Positions 43,398 to 55,800 of a stretch of DNA of 64,000 nucleotides are shown here, piece after piece. Numbering within the stretch: position 1 is the stretch's first letter; each line of letters opens with the position of its first letter. The DNA is from Liolophura sinensis. Lineage: Eukaryota > Mollusca > Polyplacophora > Chitonida > Chitonidae. The position numbers were made by a program, and so were the translations under genes. The stretch covers positions 10,961,504 through 11,025,503 of the forward strand of contig NC_088298.1 of the NCBI RefSeq assembly GCF_032854445.1. The letters are read 5' to 3'. The notes beneath the pieces were generated by a model. It worked only from the letters and a program-made list of their open reading frames with translations. It was not told the DNA's origin and ran no database searches.

Positions 43398-45765
43398 TTA
43401 AAGCTGGCCATCAATATTCACACTTCCAAGCTCTACGTCGTCAGATCTGGAAGTGGGTGGCGATTCAAGGCGCATGAATGACTGAAGAACGCTGTTATTT
43501 GGTGTTTTCCGCCAGAGGGCACTGAAGAACAAGTATATCCATGGGTTGGTACAGCTGTTTAGATTGGCCATCCTCATAATGACAGCGAAGGCGGTGACTG
43601 TAACGACGGAAAAGACTGGCTGTTAGATCCAGAAGATACGTAGAGGGTCAGTTGTTCACTTTATAATGGATACATACTGGTAGAACACTAGAACGATGGA
43701 TTTATTGATATGAAGGCATGTTTAACTTTCACACGCAAATCACACCATTGATGTATTTCCAGCAAATACTGGCTACAGTAATGTATTTATTTACTTTAAC
43801 TGTTTAACACCATAATCGAGAACTTTTCCCTTCTACATTTATGATGGCGGTCAGGCTAATCGGGCTTATGGTTAAGAACATGGCTGACCGAAGCTGCCGA
43901 CCTTATATTCATCATATACAGTTTAATAAAAGACCAACATCACAGAGAGTAAAATCAGAGCAACGACGACAGTGGGATACGGTAGTTGACAAATTTTCAC
44001 ACGTAACCGATGAAATACGTTATTTATTTATATACTTAATTATTTTTATATTTTTACTCAAGAATATTTCACTTATACGACGACGGCCAGCACTACGGTG
44101 GGAGAAAACCAGGCAGAGCCCGTTGGAAACCCACCACCGTAAGGCCGGAGAGTAAAATACGTTAAGAGGACCGTTTGTACATGTGTTAATGTGCCTGAAG
44201 TCCCTATCTCCTTTTTTTCTCATAGTAAAAGACAACTTCTGAAGAAGTAAAGATGTACCGGGAGAGAGCATCACAGCCTTACTGGTAGGGAAATGATGGC
44301 ACAGTGTTACCTCCCTTTAGACACGTATTTATGCTGTATTAACACTTCTGTATCGACTAAATCGCATGTTGAAGCTTTTCGGGGTGCGAAACCCTTCTAA
44401 CCACTAATTGTGAAACGTTACAATGAATTAGCTACTCCTTTCAACTTTTTACTTCATTCACTCATTCATTCATTCATTCATTCATTCATTCACTCAATCA
44501 ATCATAAACTGTTATGATTGTAGATTCGAGCCTGTGTCCACCCTATGGTTCGGCCATTAGGGTGACGTAATGACATTCACGGTTAGGCAAAATTTGACGT
44601 AATGTTACAAATGGTTTAGCAATTTTGAAAGAAAGTTTCGTGCTAAATAAAAGTTATGTCGTAAATGCAGTAAATTTTCTGTCCATCAATTTACGAACTT
44701 CTTACCTGGAAAGGTAGCCTCGTGGTCGAATGCCGCCCAGAGATTAACGATCAAAAATGGAGCCCAGCAGATAATATAAGTTATAATGATGGTTAGAGAC
44801 ATTTTCAACATCCTTCGTTTTCCCTCAGATGCTGGACTACGGCGTCTGTCAAGAAGCATTTCGTCAGGGTTGAAGAACCTTTCTCCGCCATTGGCAGGCG
44901 GTCTGAATACAACAGTGCGGGGTGATCTGTGCCTGGCTTGCTCCATATTATTCCGGTAGGTGGCGTAGCGAATCTGACAACAAATTCTCGCGTAACAGAA
45001 GACAAGGATTGCTATGGGTGCAAGAAATGTGATGACTGTAAAAAACATTACGTAAAGTTTTAGAGTCCACAGTGGAGAGAAGATCGCTAGGCATTGCCAA
45101 CGTCCAGGAATGAATTCCTTCAAGGAAAATATGAAAATTTGCGGGAGCGCAAATATGGCAGACAGCCCCCAAGCTAGTGACGTCATGATGAGGACCCGTT
45201 TAGAAGGTTTCTGTGGGGTTCCGGAACTCTTACAGACGGTGATGTAAAGATCGATGGCCAGCATCAACATGCAATAGGTCGAGGCGTAAATAGCAACTAC
45301 TTGAAGATACTTGACACATTTACAAACGAAATTGTTGCCATGGAAATCTTGAACCACCTCCATAATGATTTGTGGCAGTATAGTAAAAAATGCACCGAAA
45401 ATGTCAGCTAAACTCAACAGAAGCATAAACCACTGCATACTAGTCAGGCGCATGCGTGATTTTGCACGTGATGCTTGGAAGTGGTCGTCACTTCCGGTTG
45501 AAGTAACATCTGGTATGCTTTCCCTCTTGAAGTACTTGGTCAGAAGCACAACAACAACGACAGCATTCCCCAGTATAGCAAGAGTAAAAATAGTTCCCAG
45601 AACGATGATGCTGACATCCCTCGAAGAATCCTCCAACACAATGTCCTCATCCAGAGCATCGACGACGGTCCAGTTGACGTCATTATAGTTGACTGAATAC
45701 GTCACATTATCCCAAGCGTAGTTAGTCATTCTGTAGAGTAGTAATGTATATAACGATGATGTCAA
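43398..45765 (-). CDS. Vasopressin/oxytocin-type (conopressin-like) GPCR, complete
   Basis: A class A receptor for a vasopressin/oxytocin-like nonapeptide, at the plasma membrane. Exon 1 is 45765-44706 (TM1-TM6; donor CCAG|GTAAGA) and exon 2 is 43597-43398 (acceptor CGTTACAG; TM7 and tail). Together 419 residues, phase 1. Family signatures: LSLADIFGAFFTILPQ (TM2), VKYLQVVAIYASTY (TM3), LPQIFIFSLKE (TM4), CWAPFLIVNLWAAFD (TM6), NLNSCTNPWIYLFFS (TM7), and Cys148 or Cys150 with Cys225 for the extracellular disulfide. The N-terminus has NVT and NWT glycosylation sites. The intron between TM6 and TM7 is where vertebrate vasopressin/oxytocin receptors also have one. Odd: the E/DRY motif reads Asp172-Leu173-Tyr174. 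A second Met (codon 13, 45729) could be the true start. The intron holds a SINE. Confidence 0.95.
44023..44154 (-). mobile_element. SINE-A, headless, in receptor intron
   Basis: TACTCAAGAATATTTCACTT and GAGCCCGTTGGAAACCCACC antisense, ending AAGGCCGGAGAGT. Duplication AAATACGTTA at 44013-44022 and 44155-44164. It lies sense to the receptor gene. Confidence 0.9.
44459..44498. repeat. (ATTC)n microsatellite
   Basis: About ten ATTC units with a few ACTC or ATCA variants at the ends. Could be an orphan SINE or LINE tail. Confidence 0.85.
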
Positions 45766-46715
45766 CAGAGTTCACATACAAAAACAAAAGCCCTGGAAAA
45801 CTCAACGAAACGAAATTGGTATTCCTATATATTTCCACTGTGGACGCAGAACAGAGCTGTCTTCTCAAATAGATGTCGTAAAAATCACTCAGACCTTATG
45901 AAGTTCTTCCCTTGACGTCACACAAAAAGAATGTACTGCAAACGCCGTCATTAAAATGCACAAAAAAGGAGACTGAATGGGTTAAAAGTATTTACTAAAT
46001 ACTGCAACTTTAAGCAAGTCCTTGAAAGATCACTAAGTCCTCAAGAAGAGGTGTTGCCTCTTCTGTGTTTCGCCGGTTTATTACTGACAAAGTAAGCCAC
46101 AGCAGGATATAAATGGATATCGTTAAAGGGGTCACCCATTTCTTCAAGTCGGAGAACCCCAATGAAAGTGTCGAAGGCACATTCTTGGGTAATAAGCGGC
46201 GACATTATTTGTTCGACCCAACACCGTCAGATAGATCATATTCACAGAGACAATTTCGGTAACATTTTCCTTATGATTTTCTAGTTTATTTTTGTATGGT
46301 TTCCGACAATTCGTACGCTTTCTGTCTTAGATTGAGCACTTACTGTTTCATCAGCTGCTTGATACGCCTTATTAATGAGTTGTGGCTGTCAACGACGTCT
46401 GGGGGTTTGGGGACGCGCTACCGTTCACACGCGTCAAGCGATCACCGTGCGCCCCAAAATCCTTGCTGAGAACGGGGCTAATTCAGTAATGATGACTTCC
46501 AGATGTGAGCTTCTGTGGCTGATGAGTTGAACAGAAATTTATTTTGGGACAGATTTCAAATTTCACAAATGAAGATAACATGTACTTAGCCCCACTAGTC
46601 TCACTAATGTGTCTGCTTAAAAGTCAGTTATACATGCTCTTTTCGGGGTGCTTTTCTCTTGGATGACAGTTTGGTACGGAGTTACTTTTACTTACATATT
46701 TATTTCCTTCGGGTT
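45766..46715. other. Upstream of the GPCR gene; nothing firm seen
   Basis: Should contain the receptor promoter on minus. No convincing core element or ORF recognised. Confidence 0.35.
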
Positions 46716-47228
46716 AAAGGTCGTAGTCAACACTACACTCAAATTTTTTTTTCTTGAGGAGAAAATGTTTTTAGAAAATGGTTTGGTTTGGTGGGTATTT
46801 GGGACCACTGTTTGGTATATATCGTCTTTGCAATAAGGATGTGTTGCATGTCTAATAAATTTGTTTCAAAGTAAATATGTTATCTATATCCAAACAGATG
46901 CATTTAATCGTAATTATGATAATATTTATGAATATATTAAATATAATTATGATCAAAATCCTGGTTGATCACAATTATTAAATGAAAAGACGAGACTGTA
47001 GTGCACATATATTTGTTAAACATGTGTTACATCCTCATTTATAACATTATCACACAATCACTGTAAATATCAAAAGGTTTTCCCAACTACCCACCATACA
47101 AAAATATTTTCTGGAGTCTTTTTCACTTTAGAGAAAAATCGAAAAACATATTGAAGACCACATTTAGGATTAACTTTTCGTACTCTTTCATCTGAACTTT
47201 AGATAATTTTTATGTTTTCTCCACCTTT
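46716..47228. mobile_element. Long-inverted-repeat MITE, copy 3
   Basis: The right end reads CATCTGAACTTTAGATAATT then TTATGTTTTCTCCACCTTTT, the reverse complement of copy 2's left end. Left-side block GGTTTGGTGGGTATTTGGGA is the reverse complement of copy 1's right-side block. So the family is near-palindromic with arms well over 100 bp. Confidence 0.65.
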
Positions 47229-47336
47229 TTAAGTCCGGCTGATGTGTAATTTGTGCATACATGCGATCACACCGAAGTACCCTTTAGAGACTTTGAATGT
47301 CTACTAACTGGAGGCAAAATGGTCTGTAGAAATCAT

Positions 47337-47677
47337 TGAGTGAGTGAGTGAGTGAGTGAGTGACTGCTTGGGGTTTAACGTCGTATTTAGCCATTTTTCA
47401 ACCATATGACGACGAAGGAATCCTTAGAGTGCATGTAATGTGCCCCATTATTGCTTGCCGGATTTCCACCGCTTAGTGCTGCTTCACTGAGACGCCTTAC
47501 CGAAGGCAAGTAAGCTGCCCCACCCAAGCCATTATACTGATACGGGTCAACCAGTCGTTGCACTATCTCCTTCATGCTGAACGCCAAGCGAGGAGGTTAA
47601 AACTTCCTCTTTTAAGGTCTTAGGTGTGACTTGACCCAGGATTGACCCTGGATCTACTGCACCCGAAGCTGAAGTGC
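47337..47677 (-). mobile_element. SINE-B, full length
   Basis: Antisense: (GAGT)n, GACTGCTTGGGGTTTAACGT, CATATGACGACGAAGGAATC, GATACGGGTCAACCAGTCGT, and head remnant GACCCAGGATTGACCCTGGA. Flanked by AGAAATCA at 47329-47336 and 47678-47685. Confidence 0.88.
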
Positions 47678-47856
47678 AGAAATCAGAAAAGTTACAACTG
47701 CGACGTTTTTGGCTTATACAGTGATCTCTCAGGTAGCCAACATACTTTGTGTATAAAACACATGGCCTGACTGGCGGAAGTCGTGTACCCACACCAACAA
47801 TATAAGCATTCAGTTTTGAATAGAATAGACATTGGTAACTTTACTGCATCGTCATT

Positions 47857-48006
47857 TTATTTATTTATTTGATTGGTGTTTAAGCCGTACTCAAGAATAT
47901 TTCACTTATACCACTGCAACCAGCATTATGGCCAGAGGAAAGCGGACAGAGCCCTGAGTGGGGAAACCCAGGACCAGGTTGCTGCCAGGCCTTCTCACGT
48001 ACGGCC
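47857..48006 (-). mobile_element. SINE-A, headless, diverged
   Basis: TTATTTATTTATTTGATTGG, AGCCGTACTCAAGAATATTT and CAGGCCTTCTCACGTACGGC antisense. No clear duplication. Confidence 0.85.
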
Positions 48007-48049
48007 ATTGTCAATTTAGAACATGTGTGTATTTCATTTCATCCAGTCG

Positions 48050-48155
48050 AATGTGGGAAAGTCTGCCAACAACTCGTTGATGCTCGTGAATTTATCTCGG
48101 CCAAGGGTCCCACTATGATAAATAACTGCTGACCGCCGTCGTATGTACGTTCAGG
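48050..48155 (+). mobile_element. SINE-A fragment, degenerate
   Basis: GTGGGAAAGTCTGCCAACAA, GTCCCACTATGATAAATAAC and GACCGCCGTCGTATGTACG follow the SINE order; the tail is lost. Confidence 0.6.
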
Positions 48156-49506
48156 CACCTTGCCCCTTTCTCGACTGCCGTTGTACAAGTCAGCAATTCT
48201 AGTTACCATTCAGATAACTCGATAGCCGTCTAATACATTATATATAACATCACTGTTTTTTTTTTATTTTTTTTATTTTTTTTTTTTACATAATTCTGCT
48301 TTATCGATGGCGTTTGACCATTGTCGTGTGATTTGTCGGTTGTTGGGTTTACATGAACAGTTAGGATGAAACCCTTACTGTGATAAATTGATAAGCGGGG
48401 TGCTTTTCTTCCATAATTTGCAATCTATCACGCTGTCGTTGCAGGCCCTGGTTTTACTCTCTCTACTGTAGTCTTTTCTAAATTCCCAGTAAATACATGT
48501 GTAAATAAATACATTTATCAAACCGCTCGTTATTTGCCTCTTCATTTTATTACAGGACCTGAGCTAGTGGTATATTTGTAGATAGGACGTTGCTTTGTCC
48601 GGAAAGCTCTGCTGTGGTAAAGGAACTACAATTCCGGAATAAACGGAATTACCACTCCATTATCTATGAAACACAGGTTCACTCCTTTTTCCCTGGTTAC
48701 CGCATGCACTTTATCCGTGGTGAAGACTACAAAGTTATCTTGTAAAATCATTAACGTCGTACTTGTTCCTCTATACAAGAAATCATAAAAAACGGGAGTC
48801 ACTTGTTCTTGTGTTCAAATCCAGCTATGGCACACTCGTCACGATTTTTATTGCCTATGTTTTACCACACACAGCTGTGTTACCTCTCACTCTGAGCCAG
48901 TATGAAATATTTTATCCCCTCTGGACTATTTATCGTTTAGATCGGATAAGTTCACTGACGTGCCATACCACACGTCAAATTAAAAAGAAATCAGAGGCTA
49001 ACAGAATGCGGTTGAACAATGCATCAAGTTACGCGTCCCACTTTTTTTATACGTACAAACAGCTGTGCCTCAACCTCAACCACATGTTCTGCCAGTACTG
49101 TGTGTTTTCTTAGTATTATACTAAGAGAAAAATATTCCAGCTTAGGCCTATGGTAATATTCCTCGCTCGACCTGAACCTGTATCACTTTAAGCTGCCTTA
49201 AAAGTCTTTCTTGTGAAAGGCCTGTGTTTTTCTCTTTAGGCACAGACAAATTTTTGTGACCACATCGTATTACAATAACACATTAGATCTTGCAACATCA
49301 TCGCACGTCCTTTAGGCTAATAACGGACAGATACACGTGTAAGGGTTATCATGGCGTGTTGTAACACCGCGTTTGCCCGATCGTTTAGAATAAAATGGCC
49401 TCCATTTAACACATGGTTTGCGCTGGCGATGACTGGATCATGCGAGATGAGAATAACCAGCCGCAGAGCACGTGCACCACCTGCTAGAAATTGACTGAAG
49501 CAGACG
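48156..49506. other. No gene recognised; poly-T run
   Basis: A T-rich run at about 48258-48290 and otherwise unique sequence. The ORF at 48763-49113 has no motif support. Confidence 0.35.
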
Positions 49507-49514
49507 ATATTTAA
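49507..49514 (+). promoter_or_regulatory. Possible TATA-like element of the VWDE-like gene
   Basis: ATATTTAA lies about 360 bp upstream of the proposed start codon in a region less AT-rich than its surroundings. There is no other support; the start site is not located. Confidence 0.2.
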
Positions 49515-49870
49515 GTCCTCGTTTCCGCAGACGATAAGTGTCTGAATGAGAGAGAATTAAGCGTATCTGCGCCGCTGTTCTTCATCGAGCGGGGGAGAGA
49601 GTCGGCGGAAAAAAATAACAGCGTTCAAGACGAAAAAGAACTTCTCTCTTTACATGATCTAATTTGGACCAAAGGCAGTGCTGTATGAAAGTTGTTGCGG
49701 GCGACTCTTCCGTCAAGAAAACTGCGGAGGGCTTGTGAAAGTGGATAGGGCGAATTGCCTTTGAATATATGGTCGTTACAATATGTGTGCTATGCTATAG
49801 CATAAGAAAACACTGTTATATGACTGGATTTAGCAAGAGACAAGATTAAGGCACACATTGTGTACCGAAG

Positions 49871-52800
49871 ATGTTACAGTATTTGACGAAAGTGTGCTAC
49901 ATTCCATTATATCTGCTGATGCCATTCCTTTATTATGGGTCCGCTGAAACTGTGGGTAGGTATGAGTTACTTATGATCAAGAATAACTTTTTTTTTACTA
50001 TTTCATTTCTAATAAATCAAAAATAACAAAAAAAAAAGTCATGAAACGCAATGTATGTGATTTATGAGTGTGACGTTTGATCTGGTAATTTATAGGCTAC
50101 TTTTCGTATTCAGCCCTCAGTAAACTTGGAATTGCCCTAGGAAAAACCACCTAAACTATGTACGAATATATTTATTGTTTACTGTGATCTTCACATGAAA
50201 ACTGAATTTAGTTAGTCTTTTGTAAATTTGTGTGGCTGTCTTAGCTTTCATTTGTTGCGACTTTTTAACATTTCTGTGGCCCATTAACCAGATGTGTTTA
50301 CGGGTCCCTAAAGCGCATGAAATGTAACACTGTATTGTCCCACCCAGTCATAGAACCCACCGCGTAATTAATGTGCGCGATATGGGAGCGGTTTAGCATT
50401 GAGACAGAACCCCGAAGTTTTGTAAGTCATACTCAGCTGGAACATTGTAGTGTCAAAGTTAATTGAGATAATGCAGCGCGTAATGCGTACCACATTGCTG
50501 TAAAGCCATGTGGAAAACATAGTCACCGAAAGTCGTACGTGCGAAGGGCCTCCGTGGCTCAGTTGGTTAGCGCGCTAGCGCAGCGTAATGACTCAGGAGC
50601 CTCTCACCAATGGGGTCGCTGTGAGTTCAAGTCCAGCTCATGCTGGCTTCCTCTCCTACCGTACGTGAGAAGGTCAGCCAGCAACCTGCGGATGGTCGTG
50701 GGTTTCCCCCGTGCTCTGCCCGGTTTCCTCTCACCATAATGCTGACCGCCGTTGCATAAGTGAAATATTCTTGAGTACGGCGTAAAACACCAATCAAATA
50801 AATAAATAAATCGTACGTGCGTATTCTTGTACATGTCGCTTACAGCATGAGAGTTTTTGTACACGTACAAAGGCAACGCCAGTGGGGTGTGAGTAAACCA
50901 GCCGAAAAGTCCCATTAGAAAGAGAGTGTTACGTTACACATGTGCAATTCAGGCAACTGAGTCCAAGATTTGCCTCCGAACTGAAGAGTGAAGGAGCACT
51001 GATTTGGTAAAACTGCCACACCGACATTTTAGGTTGTTGATACACTATTAATGTCTACATTGTTAGACTGCACCTAGTTAAAATATATCAGAATTTTATC
51101 TGTGTTGGATAGGACGGAAAACTCAGAGCTGATGTAGAGCCTGATATAGTCGGCATATATAGTCAGACACAACGTGTGGAATCCGGAATCCCAATATAGT
51201 CGGCATATATAGTCAGACACAACGTGTGGAATCCGGGACCCTGATATAGTCTGCATATATAGTCAGACACAGCGTGTGGAATCCGGAAGCCTGATATAAT
51301 CGGCACATATAGTCAGACACAACGTGTGAAACCCGGGAGCCTGATATAGTCGGCATATATAGTCAGACATAACGTGTGGAATCCGGGAGTCTGATATAGT
51401 CGGCATATATAGTCAGACACAACGTATGGAATCCGGAAGTCTGATATAGTCGGCATGTACAGTCAGACACAACGTGTGAAATCCGGGAGCCTGATATAGT
51501 CGGCATATATAGTCAGACATAACGTGCGGAACCCGAAAGCCTGATATAGTCGGCATGTGTAGTCAGACTCAACGTGTGGAATCTGGGAGTCTGATATAGT
51601 CGGTATATATAGTCAGACACAACGTGTGGAATCCGGCCTCTGACTTAGGCTTTTCATTCTAACTGGTCATGCAAACGCTTAAAGATTAACAACTCATACT
51701 CCCCTAGCTCTATGGCTGATTAAAGTAGCATAAATTAAAACGGATGCTGTGTTTTAATTGCAGTGTATTAGAGCTGGAACTCTCCATTCCCATGTACATG
51801 TAGGTGTCTGCGTCCTTTCAGCTAATACACATATGTGTACCATATTTGGACCCGTGATATTTCGAATGTTAAGCTAGTTTGATGGAAGTAAAATGATTAA
51901 GATGAATTATTCACAAAATTCTGAAAAATGCACCGATTAATGTATTTTTAAAATCTAAATTAGTTGTCTGTCATTTTGGATGAATGATTTTATAGATCTA
52001 ATAGAATATTTCACTTATACCACGGCCGCCAGCATTATGGTGAGAGGAAACCGGGCAGCGTCCGGGAGAAATGCTGAAACCAGCATTATAATGATCGTAA
52101 GAGGAGGCACCGGAATTTTTTTTCTTCAGCGGCAGGATATAGGACACATAATATTGCAGCGTTACACATACAACACATTATTTTATGTGACAAACACAAC
52201 ACGTTATTTTATGTGACAAATACAACACATTATTTAATATGACAAACACAACACATTGTTTTATGTGACAAACATAACACATTATTTTATGTGACAAACA
52301 CAACACATTGTTTTATGTGACAAACACAACACATTATTTTATGTGACAAATACAACACATTATTTTATGTGGCAAACACCACACATTATTTCATGCGACA
52401 AATACAACACGTTATTTTATGTGACAACACAACACATGGGTCTACTGCAGTAATATTAAACCTAAAGGACAGTTGTATCATATTGTAAGGCCCAAGCGCA
52501 ACACAGCCGTGTGAAACCATGTTCATAAAATAACGACTATTTCATTCAAATGAAAAGTACATGTAGTCATCGATTTTTAACAATAATAATAGGAAGAACG
52601 TAAGAGGCCGTATTTGAAGGTTTCGTTTGATCGTTTGCCAAATTGCACACTGTCGTCGCTACTCTTGTTTTGTTCTGTATAGGCTTATCGTTTTGAGCTG
52701 TATAGTCTTTTACACTGATTGAATATGAGGCACGAAAGCTAACAACCATGCGTCATGCGTCGTTCTGTTTACCATATCCTGTTTACTTCCCATTTCGAAC

Positions 52801-55800
52801 CCCCCACAGGGGAACTCAAAGTTAAACATTGTGTTATTACAGCGGCTAACTATGTAACGAAACGAGCGGATGTACTGGGTTTAAAAGTAATGTTAACAAC
52901 CCATAAATAATGCTAAGAAAACATAACCGGGTCAGGAATGTAGTTACAACGCCACATCTCCTCCATGCAGCATTGGCGACTGCGTGTAAGTCCTGGTTCT
53001 TTCGCCGACAAAATCTTTAGTTGAGAGTATTTTTTTCTCTTTGATTTTTGAATCTTCTCAGACTGTATCTTCATTATGTCATACTTTTGTCAGGTTTTCC
53101 ACTCTTGCAGAGAATATTCAGGAACTACCAAATCCGCCAAGCTACTGTAAGAGTTCATAGAGTATGAACTACTGTTTTCTAAGTGGCATATATCAAGGAC
53201 CTTTATGAACAAACCACCGTATTAATTCTGGCAACAGTTCTCTATGAATTGACCATTGTTGATTAGAATCCCTAAAACACCTCTTATTCGCTTGCCGCAA
53301 ATCATTCCATGGAATAGAGTATGAATACCAGTTACCTTGTGCTCCTTCGGTTTGTACTAAAGAGCAGCAACTAGAATCGTTTGGTGGCATGGTCCATATC
53401 AAAGGTTTTCATTTTGTTTTATTTTTTAATCAGAGAATATTAGTGAACTCTTAATTCCACCAAGCTACTGTGAGAGTTCATTGAGTATACACGACTGTTT
53501 TCTCAGTACCACACAAACCGTGGTGTTCAATGCAATATCTCACCATTTTCCTTGCCCATTCGGTTTGTTCGAAAAAGCGCCACCTAGGATGGTTTCATGT
53601 GTAGGAGATCTAAACCACAAATCTTTCGGTTTTTATAATCTAGACCACCATCTTGTGTTCAGTACCCATCACTTGTAAAAAAAAATGTTACCAGCATTAA
53701 CAAACAGACATATAAATATCCCACCCTCAAACATCAAGCAGGCAACTGGCTTGAAATAGGTTCTTGAGAGCTCTAAATACTCCATGAAGTTGATAATGAG
53801 CGACATGTGTACATGATAGCTTGAAAAGGGAAAACAAGTATTTCCTACGGTTTATTACAAACCATCATGACGTCACAACCTTCATCATGATATCTAACAC
53901 GAATCACCCATCTGTCGCTGAAGACACTTTTTACTTTATCACAGCGTAGGGGTCCTCCTTTCCTGTGCACCGCTCAAGTTTCATTTTCTTTCCAACACGA
54001 AATCTTTTGGGGGAAAATGAAGACAGAAAAAACGAATTGCGGTCACATAAGTAGGCGAACCTAAATATGTAAAAAGCGTGACCTTATGTAACCAACATAT
54101 GGTTTCAATATAAACATCCTTTTATGTGGTTACGATAACAGACTGGTACCTTGCCTGAACTTATACATTACTCGGAGAGGAGTATGTACCAGTACAATTT
54201 ATATTCAGGTGTATATGTTTTCACTGTGTTCATGCCATACTAATTGATCATATTCCTCAATTTATAAACGAATTCCTCAAGTTATAAACGAATTCCTCAA
54301 GTTATAAATGAATTCCTCAAGTTATAAACGAATTCCTCAAGTTATAAATGAATTCCTCAAGTTATAAATGAATTCCTCAAGTTATAAATGAATGCCTCAA
54401 GTTATAAACGAATTCCTCAAGATATAAATGAATTCCTCAAGTTATAAATGAATTCCTCAAGTTATAAACGAATTCCTCAAGTTATAAATGAATGCCTCAA
54501 GTTATAAATGAATTCCTCAAGTTATAAACGAATTCCTCAAGTTATAAATGAATGCCTCAAGTTATAAATGAATTCCTCAAGTTATAAACGAATTCCTCAA
54601 GTTATAAATGAATGCCTCAAGTTATAAACGAATGCCTCAAGTTATAAATGAATTCCTCAAGTTATAAACGAATGCCTCAAGTTATAAACGAATGCCTCAA
54701 GTTATAAATGAATTCCTCAAGTTATAAACGAATGCCTCAAGTTATAAGTGAATTCCTCAAGTTATAAATGAACTGATCGACCTTTAGAATAACCTGACGT
54801 TTTAACAGTTTAGCTTTATTTTTATGCCACTTCAAAGAAATACAATGTTTTGTCTACATTCCTAGTACTAGGTGGAACAGCACATGATACGTGTGTATTT
54901 TTTTTTAGTTTAAATGTACTTTTACTGCCAACAATTACAGGTCTGATCATAAAACTTTGGGCAGAGATTTTTCTTTTTATAGTTATAGAGCAAGCTGCGT
55001 TATATTTAGATGGAAATAGTGTACAGAATCCCTGTTTGTACGAACACGCCATTTTCGATCTACTGAGAAGTTTTCATTAAGCCATTCAAGAACGTTTAAC
55101 ACGTGTTTCTGTTAATCTTGGAGGAAGCATGCCCGCTTGAGAATGTGCCCACGCATACATCTAACTTCTTCACCCTTTCCCATCCACCTCTACCCGACCC
55201 TCTCTCCCCCACCCCCTCTCCCCCACCCCCTCTCCCCGGCGCTTCCTCTTCTCACCCAGCTCACGTCGGTGTTTCTCGCCCCGACTAGACGAAATAGCGC
55301 GGTGATCCTAAGATTATAACGTATGCATTTACTAAATGATTACAAGTCTCCTACCACACAGTGTCTGCCAGTCTGGCAACCATACCGCCTATATGTCAGA
55401 AAACATGCCTGGATTAGGGTGACAGCTTTCACAGATAACTTTTCTGCGCCGATGAGTTAATCTAAACGTCAACTCCTATATTCTAATAATCACTCGTAGA
55501 CCATGAAGGGACGTTCCATGCCGTTAACCACACGAAGGATTGCCAAAAAATAACTTAAACCATCAGTTTCCACTGGAATATGTAAGAATGAATTGTGTAA
55601 ATATCCAATAAAGTTGAAACATGTAAGAGAGCATCAGTTTTCAACGATGTAGGAAGACCGCCGACATTCTAGGCATGATGTCCAAATGAAATGTGAACTA
55701 AAGATATAACTGTTATGTGCCTTACAGGCCCTTACCTTGCCGAGCCGGGAGAAATTCTCAGCTTGCTTGCTGACCTTCCCACTTACGCCGACATGAGCTG

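Noticed and set aside
45365..45688. 107-aa plus ORF
   Set aside because: Antisense shadow of the GPCR first exon.
46648..46836. 62-aa hydrophobic ORF
   Set aside because: Overlaps the left half of MITE copy 3; no coding evidence.
50544..50640. tRNA gene
   Set aside because: A and B boxes are present, but the sequence is the head of a SINE with a duplication and AT tail; no full cloverleaf is retained.
51130..51636. CRISPR-like array
   Set aside because: The 50-bp units are contiguous tandem repeats with no unique spacers, in a eukaryotic intron.
54850..55080. Overlapping 76-aa ORFs on both strands
   Set aside because: Neither has splice context, motif or a neighbour in frame; probably chance in intron 1.
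55103..55319. Pro/Ser-rich ORFs
   Set aside because: Produced by a polypyrimidine low-complexity tract.
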